Assembly: GCA_002480085.1 (NCBI GenBank)
Contig: DKPJ01000011.1
Coordinates: forward strand, 240,389 to 304,388
Length of the DNA: 64,000 nt
Source of the DNA: Enterobacteriaceae bacterium UBA7338
GTDB lineage: Bacteria; Pseudomonadota; Gammaproteobacteria; Enterobacterales; Enterobacteriaceae
Direction: 5' to 3'
In this document: in pieces, positions 52,128 to 59,605 of the stretch
Position numbering within the stretch: the stretch's first letter is position 1
Layout: every line of letters starts with the position of its first letter
The notes under the pieces: generated by a model
Databases searched by the model: none
What the model was told of the DNA's origin: nothing
The model's input: only the letters and a program-made list of their open reading frames with translations
Position numbers and translations under genes: made by a program

Positions 52128-52257
52128 GGTAGGCGTTAAAGATCGTGAAGGCTCTAATGTCAGAGATGCCGGGTGGCGGCTACGCCTTACCCGGCCTACA
52201 GGTTCTGCGTACTTATGTAGGCCCGTGCAAGCGAAGCGCCGCCGGGCAGCCGGTGAA
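52128..52257. repeat. 130-bp hcp-fragment/BIME repeat, copy A
   Basis: It matches 53991-54120 with about 6 mismatches and no gaps. The left 34 bases encode GVKDREGSNV, a piece of the Hcp N-terminus. The rest holds two REPs (52168-52199 and 52217-52249). Copy A has no hcp start, so it is a transplanted junction rather than a gene end. Confidence 0.85.
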
Positions 52258-52260
52258 GCG

Positions 52261-52303
52261 GCGCTGTCAGCGTCGCAGCCTACTGGCGGCCAAGTAGCAG
52301 CGA
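52261..52303. repeat. 43-bp direct repeat, right copy
   Basis: Right-hand partner of 52083-52125. On the minus strand it carries the last codons of yeaL (SLLLGRQ). Confidence 0.85.
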
Positions 52304-52726
52304 CACCAGGCCCGCCGCAATCAGTGGCCCCACCGGGACACCCCGGAACAGGGCCACGCCCAGCACCGTCCCTACCAGCAGCCCGGCCACCAGCGAGGGC
52401 TGCGCGCTCATCAGCGCCACGCCGCGTCCGCCAAGCCATGAGACAAAGATCCCTACCGCAATGGCGATCAGCGATTTCCAGTTTACAAAGGAGTGCAGCA
52501 GCGTCGAGGGCGGCAGCGTACCGCTGGCGATAGGGGCCATCACGCCAATGGTCAGAATGATAATCCCGATGGTCAGGCCCTGTTTCTCAATCCACGGAAA
52601 ATAGGCGTTCAGCGGGGTCATGCGGATCATAATCAGCACCATGATCGACACGGCAACGGTGGTATTGTGGCTAATAAAGCCGAGAGCAGTCAGGCCCAGC
52701 AGAATAAACAGTGTGGTATCGAACAT
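52280..52726 (-). CDS. yeaL: YeaL, DUF441 inner membrane protein
   Basis: A 148-residue protein with four predicted helices. Family blocks: LGFISHNTTVAVSIMVLI, TPLNAYFPWIEKQGL, GIIILTIGVMAPIASGTLPPS, VGIFVSWLGGRG and LVGTVLGVALFRGVPVGPLIAAGLVSLLLG. Function is unknown. Its end lies inside the 43-bp direct repeat. In E. coli it lies near yoaI, as here. Confidence 0.92.
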   Translation of the reverse strand: MFDTTLFILLGLTALGFISHNTTVAVSIMVLIMIRMTPLNAYFPWIEKQGLTIGIIILTIGVMAPIASGTLPPSTLLHSFVNWKSLIAIAVGIFVSWLGGRGVALMSAQPSLVAGLLVGTVLGVALFRGVPVGPLIAAGLVSLLLGRQ

Positions 52727-52908
52727 AAAGGATGGTTCCAGGCAGAAATATAAGCCCGCTTACTTTACCCTATCTGCGTATGGCAGCAGAAGTTTTTCGC
52801 CCCGCTACGAAAGTTCCTAAAAGTTTCACTTAAATTCAGTGTAGCTGTCATTGAATGTTCATGTCGTTCTATTATGAATGCGGTATCGCGCAGAAAAGAG
52901 ACGACAAC

Positions 52909-53013
52909 ATGAACGATCCGATGCTGACCGAGACGCTGATTATTGCCTCTTCCTTTTTAGCTATCGTCGCCGTGCTGGTGGCGTCGGTGTTTATTCTTGA
53001 GCGTATGGGGTGA
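52909..53013 (+). CDS. yoaI: YoaI membrane micro-protein (34 residues)
   Basis: The frame reads MNDPMLTETLIIASSFLAIV and ends VFILERMG; E. coli YoaI has the same length and the same MNDPM...ETLII...SSF pattern. A single helix spans about residues 9-29. In E. coli YoaI is made under PhoPQ control in low Mg and is reported to influence EnvZ signalling. AAGAGACGAC lies upstream; no clear PhoP box was seen near it. A 95-codon frame on the other strand overlaps its 3' half. Confidence 0.85.
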   Translation: MNDPMLTETLIIASSFLAIVAVLVASVFILERMG

Positions 53014-53244
53014 GCCAGGGCAGCTAGAGCGGCGCCTTAAAAGCACAATAGACAGCCACGTTAGCGCCAGCGAACCCGCACCTGAGACGATAATGCCAAG
53101 CGCTGCTGCCAGGTCATAAATGGTCTCTTCGCCATAAATGCTTAGCGTCCCGGCAAGCCAGTAGACATTTTCAATCGGGAAGAGTTGCGCCCAGAGCGTA
53201 GCGCAGGTGAAAAACCAAATCACTGAAATTAGGACGACCGCCAT
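52957..53244 (-). CDS. putative two-helix membrane protein (95 residues)
   Basis: The frame starts MAVVLISVIWFFTCATLW and has a second hydrophobic block (AALGIIVSGAGSLALTWLSIVLL) followed by a basic tail rich in Arg and His. The N-terminal 70 residues look like a real membrane protein, while the last 20 are antisense to yoaI. No convincing ribosome binding site is present (AAGG is 12 bases away). Homologues are not known to me. Confidence 0.4.
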   Translation of the reverse strand: MAVVLISVIWFFTCATLWAQLFPIENVYWLAGTLSIYGEETIYDLAAALGIIVSGAGSLALTWLSIVLLRRRSSCPGSPHTLKNKHRRHQHGDDS

Positions 53245-53663
53245 TATGTCTCGAAGCCTTAGTTAAGAAGAAATAGCTATTGATGTTCCTTAGTACATAA
53301 TAATGGTTTCTGTTGCTTATTATATAAGCATAAGCGGATATTACATTGAGCACAATTTGTGCCATGTCATTCATGAATGAATTTAGTTAGGTATACCTAT
53401 GCTAAATATAATTAAGGGATATATAATTGTGGCAAATATGAATTAGTCACCAACCTACACTTGGCCGGAGTTACAGCATCGACTAATATAGTAAAGATGC
53501 TGCACCTAACTCATCGTTTCCCTTTGATAGAACTGGAGTATTTATATATTTTTTGATAATAGTGTTTACAGGAATAAAGGCGCACGTGGGGTCATCGCGG
53601 GTAACGGCGTCTGATCTCCGGGTAAAGATATAGACTCATACGGAACAATTGAGGTGATTGGTA
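53245..53663. other. AT-rich accessory intergenic region
   Basis: About 420 bases with many stops in all frames, much richer in A+T than its surroundings. The last 100 bases (from AAAGGCGCACGTGGGG) are GC-richer and look like the remains of a coding segment, possibly the end of a lost gene. No RNA or promoter could be assigned with confidence. Confidence 0.5.
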
Positions 53664-53930
53664 GTGGTTATCTGGAAAGTTTCCCTTAAGCTGCTTTGGT
53701 TTATTACTCTCTTTTGCATTGTGTCATGGGTAGATGTTCGCCACTTCTCTGAAAACCCCATGTTCAGCAACGATACCGCAATCAAAATCGCATACTGGTT
53801 TAGTTCTGAACCTACACCTGAAGATATTTATTATAGTTATGATTATATTTTAATTGTTTTTAACCTGGTATCTTCCATTATTTTGTATTTCATAACGGTA
53901 AAGTTAGTCAAAACAGTAAGGAGCAAATGA
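53664..53930 (+). CDS. putative small membrane protein upstream of the hcp remnant
   Basis: An 88-residue protein (VVIWKVSLKLLWFITLFCIV at the start) with helices at about residues 4-22 and 63-80, and a polar loop between them (NDTAIKIAYWFSSEPTPEDIYYSYDY). The GTG at 53664 has GAGG 9 bases upstream; a TTG two codons earlier is too close. It is AT-rich and ends one base before the hcp start. Small membrane proteins in this position in Hcp clusters can be immunity proteins; that role here is inference. Confidence 0.55.
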   Translation: MVIWKVSLKLLWFITLFCIVSWVDVRHFSENPMFSNDTAIKIAYWFSSEPTPEDIYYSYDYILIVFNLVSSIILYFITVKLVKTVRSK

Positions 53931-53931
53931 A

Positions 53932-54147
53932 ATGCCTGTCCCTCCGTATTTATGGTTTAAAGATGACGGTGGTGCAGATATTAAAGGATCGGTAGACGTT
54001 AAAGATCGTGAAGGCTCTAATGTCAGAGATGCCGGGTGGCGGCTACGCCTTACCCGGCCTACAGGTTCTGCATGCTTTTGTAGGCCCGTGCAAGCGGAGC
54101 GCCGCCGGGCAGCCGGTAAATTGCTTTACCGGCTGGGTAGCTGTTAG
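53932..54147 (+). pseudogene. hcp: truncated hcp (type VI secretion tube protein)
   Basis: The first 30 codons (MPVPPYLWFKDDGGADIKG, then SVDVKDREGSN) are the typical start of Hcp, and AAGGAG lies 8 bases before the ATG. After DREGSNV the sequence becomes a REP/BIME, and the frame continues into meaningless sequence (RDAGWRLRLTRPTG) to a stop at 54147. Full Hcp has about 160 residues, so more than four fifths are missing. No other type VI secretion gene is in the window. Confidence 0.8.
53991..54120. repeat. 130-bp hcp-fragment/BIME repeat, copy B
   Basis: Partner of 52128-52257. It contains codons 21-31 of the hcp remnant followed by two REPs (about 54031-54062 and 54080-54112). This copy is in the native hcp context, so it is probably the source. 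Confidence 0.85.
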
Positions 54148-55427
54148 TTGTGAGAGTCGGACGTCTGTTTATGGAACAGTTCGCGGAAGACCGGGTAGAT
54201 ATCCTCCTGGTCGCGGATATGCTGCATAGCAAAGTTCTCAAACGTTGCTTGCAGATGCTCGTACTCACGCCACAGGGTCTGATGCGCCCGGCGGGTGATC
54301 TCGATATAGCTGTAGTAACGCACCACCGGCAAAATTTTCTTCGCCAGGATCTCATGACACAGCGGTGAGTCATCAGCCCAGTTATCGCCGTCCGAGGCCT
54401 GCGCCGCATAGATGTTCCACTGCGCCGGATCGTAGCGCTCCTTTACCACCTCATCCATCAGCTTCAGCGCGCTGGAGACAATCGTCCCGCCGGTCTCCTG
54501 CGAGTAGAAGAACTCATGCTCGTCCACCTCCTTGGCTTGCGTATGGTGGCGGATATAGACTACCTCCACGTTCTTATAGGTTCTGCTCAGGAAAAGATAG
54601 AGCAGGATATAGAAACGCTTCGCCATATCCTTGGTAGACTGATCCATCGAGCCGGAGACGTCCATCAGACAGAACATTACCGCCTGGCTGGATGGCTCTG
54701 GCCGCTTCTCGTAGTTTTTATAGCGCAGATCGAAAGTGTCAATAAAAGGCACGCGCTCAATCTTGGCCCGCAGCTCGGCAATCTCTTTGCGCAGCCGCTC
54801 CTCTTCCAGCAGCTGGGCTGGCTCACTCTTCGCTACGCTGGAGAGATCTTCCTCCAGCGCCCGAAGCTCACGACGTTTACCCGCCGTCATCGCCGTACGA
54901 CGTGCCAGCGAGTTTTGTAGCGAGCGCACGACGCTGATATTGGCGGGTACGCCGTTAGCGGTATAACCTGCGCGGTGCGTTTTATACTCGTTCAGCTGCC
55001 GATGCTGGTTTTTCTTCAGGTTTGGCAGCGCCAGGTCTTCAAACAGCAGGTCGAGATACTCATCTTTCGAGATCTGAAAGACGAACTCGTCCTGACCTTC
55101 GCCATCCTGGCTGGCCTGGCCCTGGCCGCTGCCTCCTCCGCCACCGCCGCCCTGCGGACGTTCGATGCGGTCGTTTTGTACAAAGTGATCGTTACCAGGA
55201 TGAACACGGTTACGCAGGCCGCCGCGGCCCTGGTGGAACATCGGTTCGCTAATATCTTCTGAAGGAATAGAGACGGACTCGCCGCTCTCGACGTCGGTCA
55301 CCGAGCGCTTGTTGATCGCCTCAGAGATCGACTGCTTTATTTGCGATTTATAACGGCGCAAGAAGCGCTGGCGGTTAACCGTACTCTTGTTTTTGCCGTT
55401 AAGACGCCGGTCGATGAACCAGGTCAT
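54144..55427 (-). CDS. yeaH: YeaH, vWA-like protein (UPF0229/DUF444)
   Basis: A 427-residue protein. The N-terminus is basic (MTWFIDRRLNGKNKS), followed by a Gly-rich linker (RPQGGGGGGGSGQGQ) and a von Willebrand A-type domain with the MIDAS motif DVSGSMDQ and ETGGTIVSSAL. It works with the kinase YeaG, and both are induced in nitrogen starvation and stationary phase in E. coli. GGAGGG precedes the ATG at 55427. The gap to yeaG carries a strong hairpin. Confidence 0.94.
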   Translation of the reverse strand: MTWFIDRRLNGKNKSTVNRQRFLRRYKSQIKQSISEAINKRSVTDVESGESVSIPSEDISEPMFHQGRGGLRNRVHPGNDHFVQNDRIERPQGGGGGGGSGQGQASQDGEGQDEFVFQISKDEYLDLLFEDLALPNLKKNQHRQLNEYKTHRAGYTANGVPANISVVRSLQNSLARRTAMTAGKRRELRALEEDLSSVAKSEPAQLLEEERLRKEIAELRAKIERVPFIDTFDLRYKNYEKRPEPSSQAVMFCLMDVSGSMDQSTKDMAKRFYILLYLFLSRTYKNVEVVYIRHHTQAKEVDEHEFFYSQETGGTIVSSALKLMDEVVKERYDPAQWNIYAAQASDGDNWADDSPLCHEILAKKILPVVRYYSYIEITRRAHQTLWREYEHLQATFENFAMQHIRDQEDIYPVFRELFHKQTSDSHN

Positions 55428-55466
55428 AAGCCCTCCATCCACGGTGCTTTGCCGCTCTTGTAGTAG

Positions 55467-55492
55467 GCCCGGTAACGCGAACGCTACCGGGC
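55467..55492 (-). repeat. REP-like hairpin between yeaG and yeaH
   Basis: On the minus strand GCCCGGTAGCG-ttcg-CGTTACCGGGC makes an 11-pair stem with a UUCG tetraloop (one G-U). Such intercistronic hairpins protect the upstream part of an mRNA, here yeaG. Confidence 0.75.
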
Positions 55493-55499
55493 ATCTGTC

Positions 55500-57434
55500 T
55501 TACGACGATTTACGAACGCGCAGATACCATTCGCACAGCAAACGCACCTGTTTACGGGTATAACCTTTCTCCATCATCCGATCGACGAAATCGTCGTGTT
55601 TTTTCTGCTCATCCGTCGATGTCTTGGCGTTAAACGAGATAACCGGCAGCAGCTCTTCAGTGTTCGAGAACATTTTCTTCTCGATAACCGTGCGCAGTTT
55701 TTCGTAGCTGGTCCAGTTCGGATTGCGGCCGCTGTTATTGGCCCGGGCGCGCAGCACGAAGTTGACGATCTCGTTACGGAAGTCTTTCGGGTTGCTGATC
55801 CCGGCAGGCTTCTCGATTTTTTCCAGCTCGGCGTTCAGCGATTCACGGTCGAACAGCTGCCCGGTATCCGGGTCGCGATACTCCTGATCCTGGATCCAGA
55901 AGTCCGCATAGGTTACGTAGCGGTCGAATATGTTCTGCCCGTATTCGGAGTAGGACTCCAGATAGGCGGTCTGGATCTCTTTGCCAATAAACTCGGCATA
56001 TTTCGGGATCAGATAGCCTTTCAGGAACTCAAGATAGCGTTCAGCCTGCTCCTGCGGGAACTGCTCGCGCTCGATCTGCTGCTCCAGCACATAGAAGAGA
56101 TGCACCGGGTTTGCCGCCACCTCAACGTGGTCAAAGTTAAAGACCCGGGAGAGGATTTTAAACGCGAAGCGCGTGGACAGCCCGTTCATCCCCTCATCTA
56201 CCCCGGCATAGTCCCGATACTCCTGATAGGACTTGGCCTTCGGATCGGTGTCTTTCAGGCTCTCACCGTCGTAGACGCGCATTTTAGAGTAGATGCTGGA
56301 GTTCTCCGGCTCTTTCAGGCGCGAAAGAATAGAGAAGCGGGAGAGGGTCTCCAGCGTCCCGGGTGCGCAAGGGGCGTGAGCCAGCTCGCTGTGGTTAAGC
56401 AGCTTCTCGTAAATTTTGATCTCTTCCGAGATGCGCAGGCAGTAAGGCACCTTCACAATATAGACGCGGTCAAGGAAGGCTTCGTTGTTCTTGTTGTTAC
56501 GGAACGTCACCCACTCAGATTCGTTCGAGTGCGCCAGGATAATGCCGTTAAACGGCAGGGCGGAGATCCCCTCCGTACCGTTGTAGTTCCCCTCCTGGGT
56601 TGCCGTCAGCAGCGGATGCAGCACCTTAATCGGCGCTTTGAACATCTCGACGAACTCCATGATGCCCTGGTTGGCCCGGCACAGCGCGCCGGAGTAGCCG
56701 TAGGCGTCGGGATCGTTCTGGGCGTGGTTTTCCAGCTTGCGGATATCAACTTTACCCACCAGCGCCGAGATGTCCTGGTTGTTCTCATCGCCAGGTTCGG
56801 TTTTGGCGATGGCGATCTGTTGCAGAATAGATGGCCATACCTTCACCACGCGGAACTTAGTGATATCGCCACCGAACTCATGCAGGCGCTTAGCCGCCCA
56901 CGGGGACATAATGGTGCCGAGGTAACGGCGCGGAATGCCGTACTCTTTCTCAAGGATCTGTTCATCTTCCTGAGGGTTAAACAGGCACAGGGGGTGATCG
57001 TTTACCGGGCTACGCTCGCCGTTGGCGCTCAATACGTAAATAGGCACGCGCTGCATCAGCGATTTCAGGCGTTCAGCAAGGGATGATTTACCGCCGCCGA
57101 CGGGGCCCAGCAGGTAGAGGATCTGTTTCTTCTCTTCCAGCCCCTGGGCAGCATGTTTCAGATAGGAAACAATCTGCTCGATGGCATCCTCCATGCCATA
57201 AAATTCTTCAAACGCTGGGTAACGTGCGACAACCCGATTCGAAAATAGACGGGAAAGCCTGGGCTCCAGAGCAGTATCTACCATCACGGGCTCGCCGATA
57301 GCCGTAAGTAGCCGTTCTGCCGCATTCGCATAGGCGCTGCGATCCTGGCGGCAAATGGTGAGAAACTCCTGCAGGGTGAACTCTTCGTCCTTGGCAGCTT
57401 CATAACGCTGGCGATAGTGATCGAATATATTCAT
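55500..57434 (-). CDS. yeaG: PrkA-type serine/threonine protein kinase YeaG
   Basis: A 644-residue PrkA-family protein with an N-terminal AAA-like module (Walker A GPVGGGKSSLAERL near residue 107, HSNESEW box) and a C-terminal kinase-like PrkA domain. In E. coli YeaG is an alternative-type kinase that acts in nitrogen starvation and controls rpoS-linked metabolism with YeaH. The start at 57434 (MNIFDHYRQRYEAAKDEEFTL) matches E. coli; longer frames reach upstream without support. A sigma-54 promoter lies about 110 bases upstream. Confidence 0.96.
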   Translation of the reverse strand: MNIFDHYRQRYEAAKDEEFTLQEFLTICRQDRSAYANAAERLLTAIGEPVMVDTALEPRLSRLFSNRVVARYPAFEEFYGMEDAIEQIVSYLKHAAQGLEEKKQILYLLGPVGGGKSSLAERLKSLMQRVPIYVLSANGERSPVNDHPLCLFNPQEDEQILEKEYGIPRRYLGTIMSPWAAKRLHEFGGDITKFRVVKVWPSILQQIAIAKTEPGDENNQDISALVGKVDIRKLENHAQNDPDAYGYSGALCRANQGIMEFVEMFKAPIKVLHPLLTATQEGNYNGTEGISALPFNGIILAHSNESEWVTFRNNKNNEAFLDRVYIVKVPYCLRISEEIKIYEKLLNHSELAHAPCAPGTLETLSRFSILSRLKEPENSSIYSKMRVYDGESLKDTDPKAKSYQEYRDYAGVDEGMNGLSTRFAFKILSRVFNFDHVEVAANPVHLFYVLEQQIEREQFPQEQAERYLEFLKGYLIPKYAEFIGKEIQTAYLESYSEYGQNIFDRYVTYADFWIQDQEYRDPDTGQLFDRESLNAELEKIEKPAGISNPKDFRNEIVNFVLRARANNSGRNPNWTSYEKLRTVIEKKMFSNTEELLPVISFNAKTSTDEQKKHDDFVDRMMEKGYTRKQVRLLCEWYLRVRKSS

Positions 57435-57879
57435 GGCATGCCGTCCTTTCGTTTTTAGCACAAGAAAAGAGCCGTTCATATGAATAGTGGAGGCTCCCGG
57501 AAGAGATAAGCTGAACGACGCTAGCTCTACTTCAGCACCGGAATGCAGCAACCCTTATGCCAGGTTGTGAACGCCAGCAGTTAACGCGCCCGCGATACAC
57601 CTTCTTAAAATTAAGCGTAGATGGCATTTGCAAAACTTGCATTGCACGCCAATCTAATTTCAATGACATATCAATAACTCATCTGAATTTATTTTCTCTA
57701 TAGATAAAGGACGTTGCGAAAGATTCATCTTTCCGTCATTTATCCTTAAGCAGGTTGTCATGCTAAAACAGCATGCTGTCGCGTTCAGTTATATAATAAT
57801 CAGTGAAAAAATTTGGGATGACGGAGGCGGGCGGTTACACTGCTCCCGCTGATTATTTGACTACAGGAAGGAAAGGATT
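57435..57879. other. divergent regulatory region yeaG/mipA
   Basis: About 445 bases without a gene. It holds the sigma-54 promoter of yeaG, an AT-rich stretch (57640-57720), the perfect 12-bp palindrome ACAGCATGCTGT at 57768-57779, and the mipA leader with GGAAGGAAAGG before its GTG start. The palindrome could be a regulator site for mipA; no factor is assigned. Confidence 0.6.
57545..57562 (-). promoter_or_regulatory. sigma-54 promoter of yeaGH
   Basis: On the minus strand TGGCATAAGGGTTGCTGC fits TGGCAC-N5-TTGC, with GG and GC separated by 10 bases. E. coli yeaGH is part of the NtrC/sigma-54 regulon, which agrees. Confidence 0.75.
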
Positions 57880-58626
57880 GTGACCAAACTCAAATTTCTG
57901 GCGCTTGGTGTATTTATCGCATCATGTGCCGCAACGGCAAACGCAGCGGGACCCTGGTCAGTAGGCGCGGGCGTCGGTGTTCTTGAGTCTCCTTACAAAG
58001 ACTACGATCGTGAAGTCGTCCCCGTCCCGGTGATCACCTACGAAGGGGATAACTTCTGGTTCCGCGGCCTCGGTGGCGGCTACTATCTGTGGAATGACGA
58101 AAGCGATAAGCTCTCTATTACCGCTTACTACTCTCCGTTCCACTTCCGACCAAAAGACAGCGATGACTGGCAGCTGCGCCAGCTCGATAAGCGTAGAGCC
58201 ACGCTGATGGCGGGCCTGTCTTATATTCATAACACCCAGTACGGATTTTTGCGCACCACGCTGGCTGGCGATACGCTGGATAACAGCAACGGTATCACCT
58301 GGGATCTGGCCTGGCTCTACCGCTACACCAACGGCGGCCTGACCCTGACCCCGGGGATCGGTGCCGAGTGGAGCAGTGAAAACCAGAACGAGTACTACTA
58401 CGGCGTCTCGGGCCACGAGTCTCGCAGCAGCGGCCTGCGCACTTACGATCCGGACAGCGACTGGAGTCCTTACCTGGAGCTGAGCGCCAGCTACCAGCTG
58501 AACGACAGCTGGAGCGTGTATGGCGTAGGGCGCTATACCCGTCTGGGGGATGAGATCAAAGACAGCCCGATGGTCGATAAGTCCTGGGCCGGGGCCTTCT
58601 CTACCGGTGTGACCTACAGCTTCTAA
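57880..58626 (+). CDS. mipA: MltA-interacting outer membrane protein MipA
   Basis: A 248-residue outer-membrane protein with a signal peptide (MTKLKFLALGVFIASCAATANA) and a beta-barrel-like mature part ending GVTYSF. Segments GPWSVGAGVGVLESPYKDYDREVVPVPVITYEGDNFWFRG and YYSPFHFRP are family hallmarks. MipA scaffolds the MltA-PBP1B murein complex and links to PBP activity, like LpoB. It uses a GTG start with GGAAAGG upstream. A strong terminator follows. Confidence 0.94.
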   Translation: MTKLKFLALGVFIASCAATANAAGPWSVGAGVGVLESPYKDYDREVVPVPVITYEGDNFWFRGLGGGYYLWNDESDKLSITAYYSPFHFRPKDSDDWQLRQLDKRRATLMAGLSYIHNTQYGFLRTTLAGDTLDNSNGITWDLAWLYRYTNGGLTLTPGIGAEWSSENQNEYYYGVSGHESRSSGLRTYDPDSDWSPYLELSASYQLNDSWSVYGVGRYTRLGDEIKDSPMVDKSWAGAFSTGVTYSF

Positions 58627-58654
58627 TACTGATACGCTGATTATTGTGCATTTG

Positions 58655-58682
58655 AACAGGGCGCTTGCGCCCTGTTTGTTTT
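58655..58682 (+). terminator. intrinsic terminator after mipA
   Basis: AACAGGGCGC-tt-GCGCCCTGTT followed by TGTTTT. Confidence 0.85.
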
Positions 58683-58712
58683 ACGGTAGGGCAATCATTT
58701 CAGGAGGAAACC

Positions 58713-59567
58713 ATGGCAGAAAAACGTGTGCAGTTTGCTGACGGCCAGCCGCTGGCCGCAATCGGGCAGGGTACGTGGTATATGGGTGAAAATCCCCGCC
58801 AGCGGCAAAACGAGGTGGCGGCGCTGCGGGCCGGGATCGATCTTGGCCTGACGCTTATCGACACCGCTGAAATGTATGCCGACGGCGGCGCGGAAGAGGT
58901 CGTTGGCGAGGCCATTATGGGCAAACGCGACGAGGTATTCCTCGTGTCAAAGGTCTACCCGTGGAATGCGGGTGGACAGAAAGCGATTGCTGCCTGTGAA
59001 GCCAGCCTGCAACGTCTTGGCACCGACTATCTCGATCTCTACCTGCTGCACTGGCGCGGTAACTACTCTCTGGCCGAAACCGTCGAGGCGATGGAGACCC
59101 TGATCCGTCAGGGCAAGATCCGCCGCTGGGGCGTCTCTAACCTTGACTATAGCGACATGCAGGAACTGTGGCAGGTCGAAGGCGGGCGCGCCTGTGTCAC
59201 CAATCAGGTGCTGTACCATCTCGCCTCCCGCGGCATCGAATTTGACCTGCTGCCCTGGTGTCAGCAACAACATATTCCGGTGATGGCCTACTGCCCGCTG
59301 GCCCAGGCCGGACGCCTGCGTGATGGCCTGCTGGAGAACGCCACCGTGCGCGAGATCGCCCACGGGCACGGCGTGAGTGCCGCCCAGGTGCTGCTGGCAT
59401 GGGTCATCAGCCACCGGGGGGTGATGGCTATTCCGAAGGCCGCCAGCGTCGCGCACGTCAAAGAGAACGCTGCTGCGCTCGCGTTAAACCTGAGTGAGGA
59501 TGAGTTGAGCCAGCTCGAGCGTGCTTTTCCGGCACCGGGCCGCAAAACGCCGCTGGATGTGGTGTAA
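58713..59567 (+). CDS. yeaE: aldo/keto reductase YeaE
   Basis: A 284-residue NADPH-dependent reductase. The catalytic tetrad is in LTLIDTAEMYADGGAEEVVGEAI (Asp, Tyr), FLVSKVYPWNAG (Lys) and LLHWRGNY (His). The NADPH-binding C-terminus contains AIPKAASVAHVKENA. E. coli YeaE reduces methylglyoxal and other aldehydes. The ATG at 58713 has a perfect AGGAGG. Confidence 0.93.
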   Translation: MAEKRVQFADGQPLAAIGQGTWYMGENPRQRQNEVAALRAGIDLGLTLIDTAEMYADGGAEEVVGEAIMGKRDEVFLVSKVYPWNAGGQKAIAACEASLQRLGTDYLDLYLLHWRGNYSLAETVEAMETLIRQGKIRRWGVSNLDYSDMQELWQVEGGRACVTNQVLYHLASRGIEFDLLPWCQQQHIPVMAYCPLAQAGRLRDGLLENATVREIAHGHGVSAAQVLLAWVISHRGVMAIPKAASVAHVKENAAALALNLSEDELSQLERAFPAPGRKTPLDVV

Positions 59568-59575
59568 AGAAGACT

Positions 59576-59596
59576 GCCCTCTCTGACGGAGAGGGC
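59576..59596. terminator. hairpin between convergent yeaE and yeaD
   Basis: GCCCTCTC-tgacg-GAGAGGGC, an 8-bp perfect stem with no clear T run. Confidence 0.5.
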
Positions 59597-59605
59597 ATAG
59601 CGCGC

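Noticed and set aside
52820..52908. PhoP box upstream of yoaI
   Set aside because: E. coli yoaI is PhoP-linked, but no TGTTTA-type repeat with proper spacing was found in this stretch.
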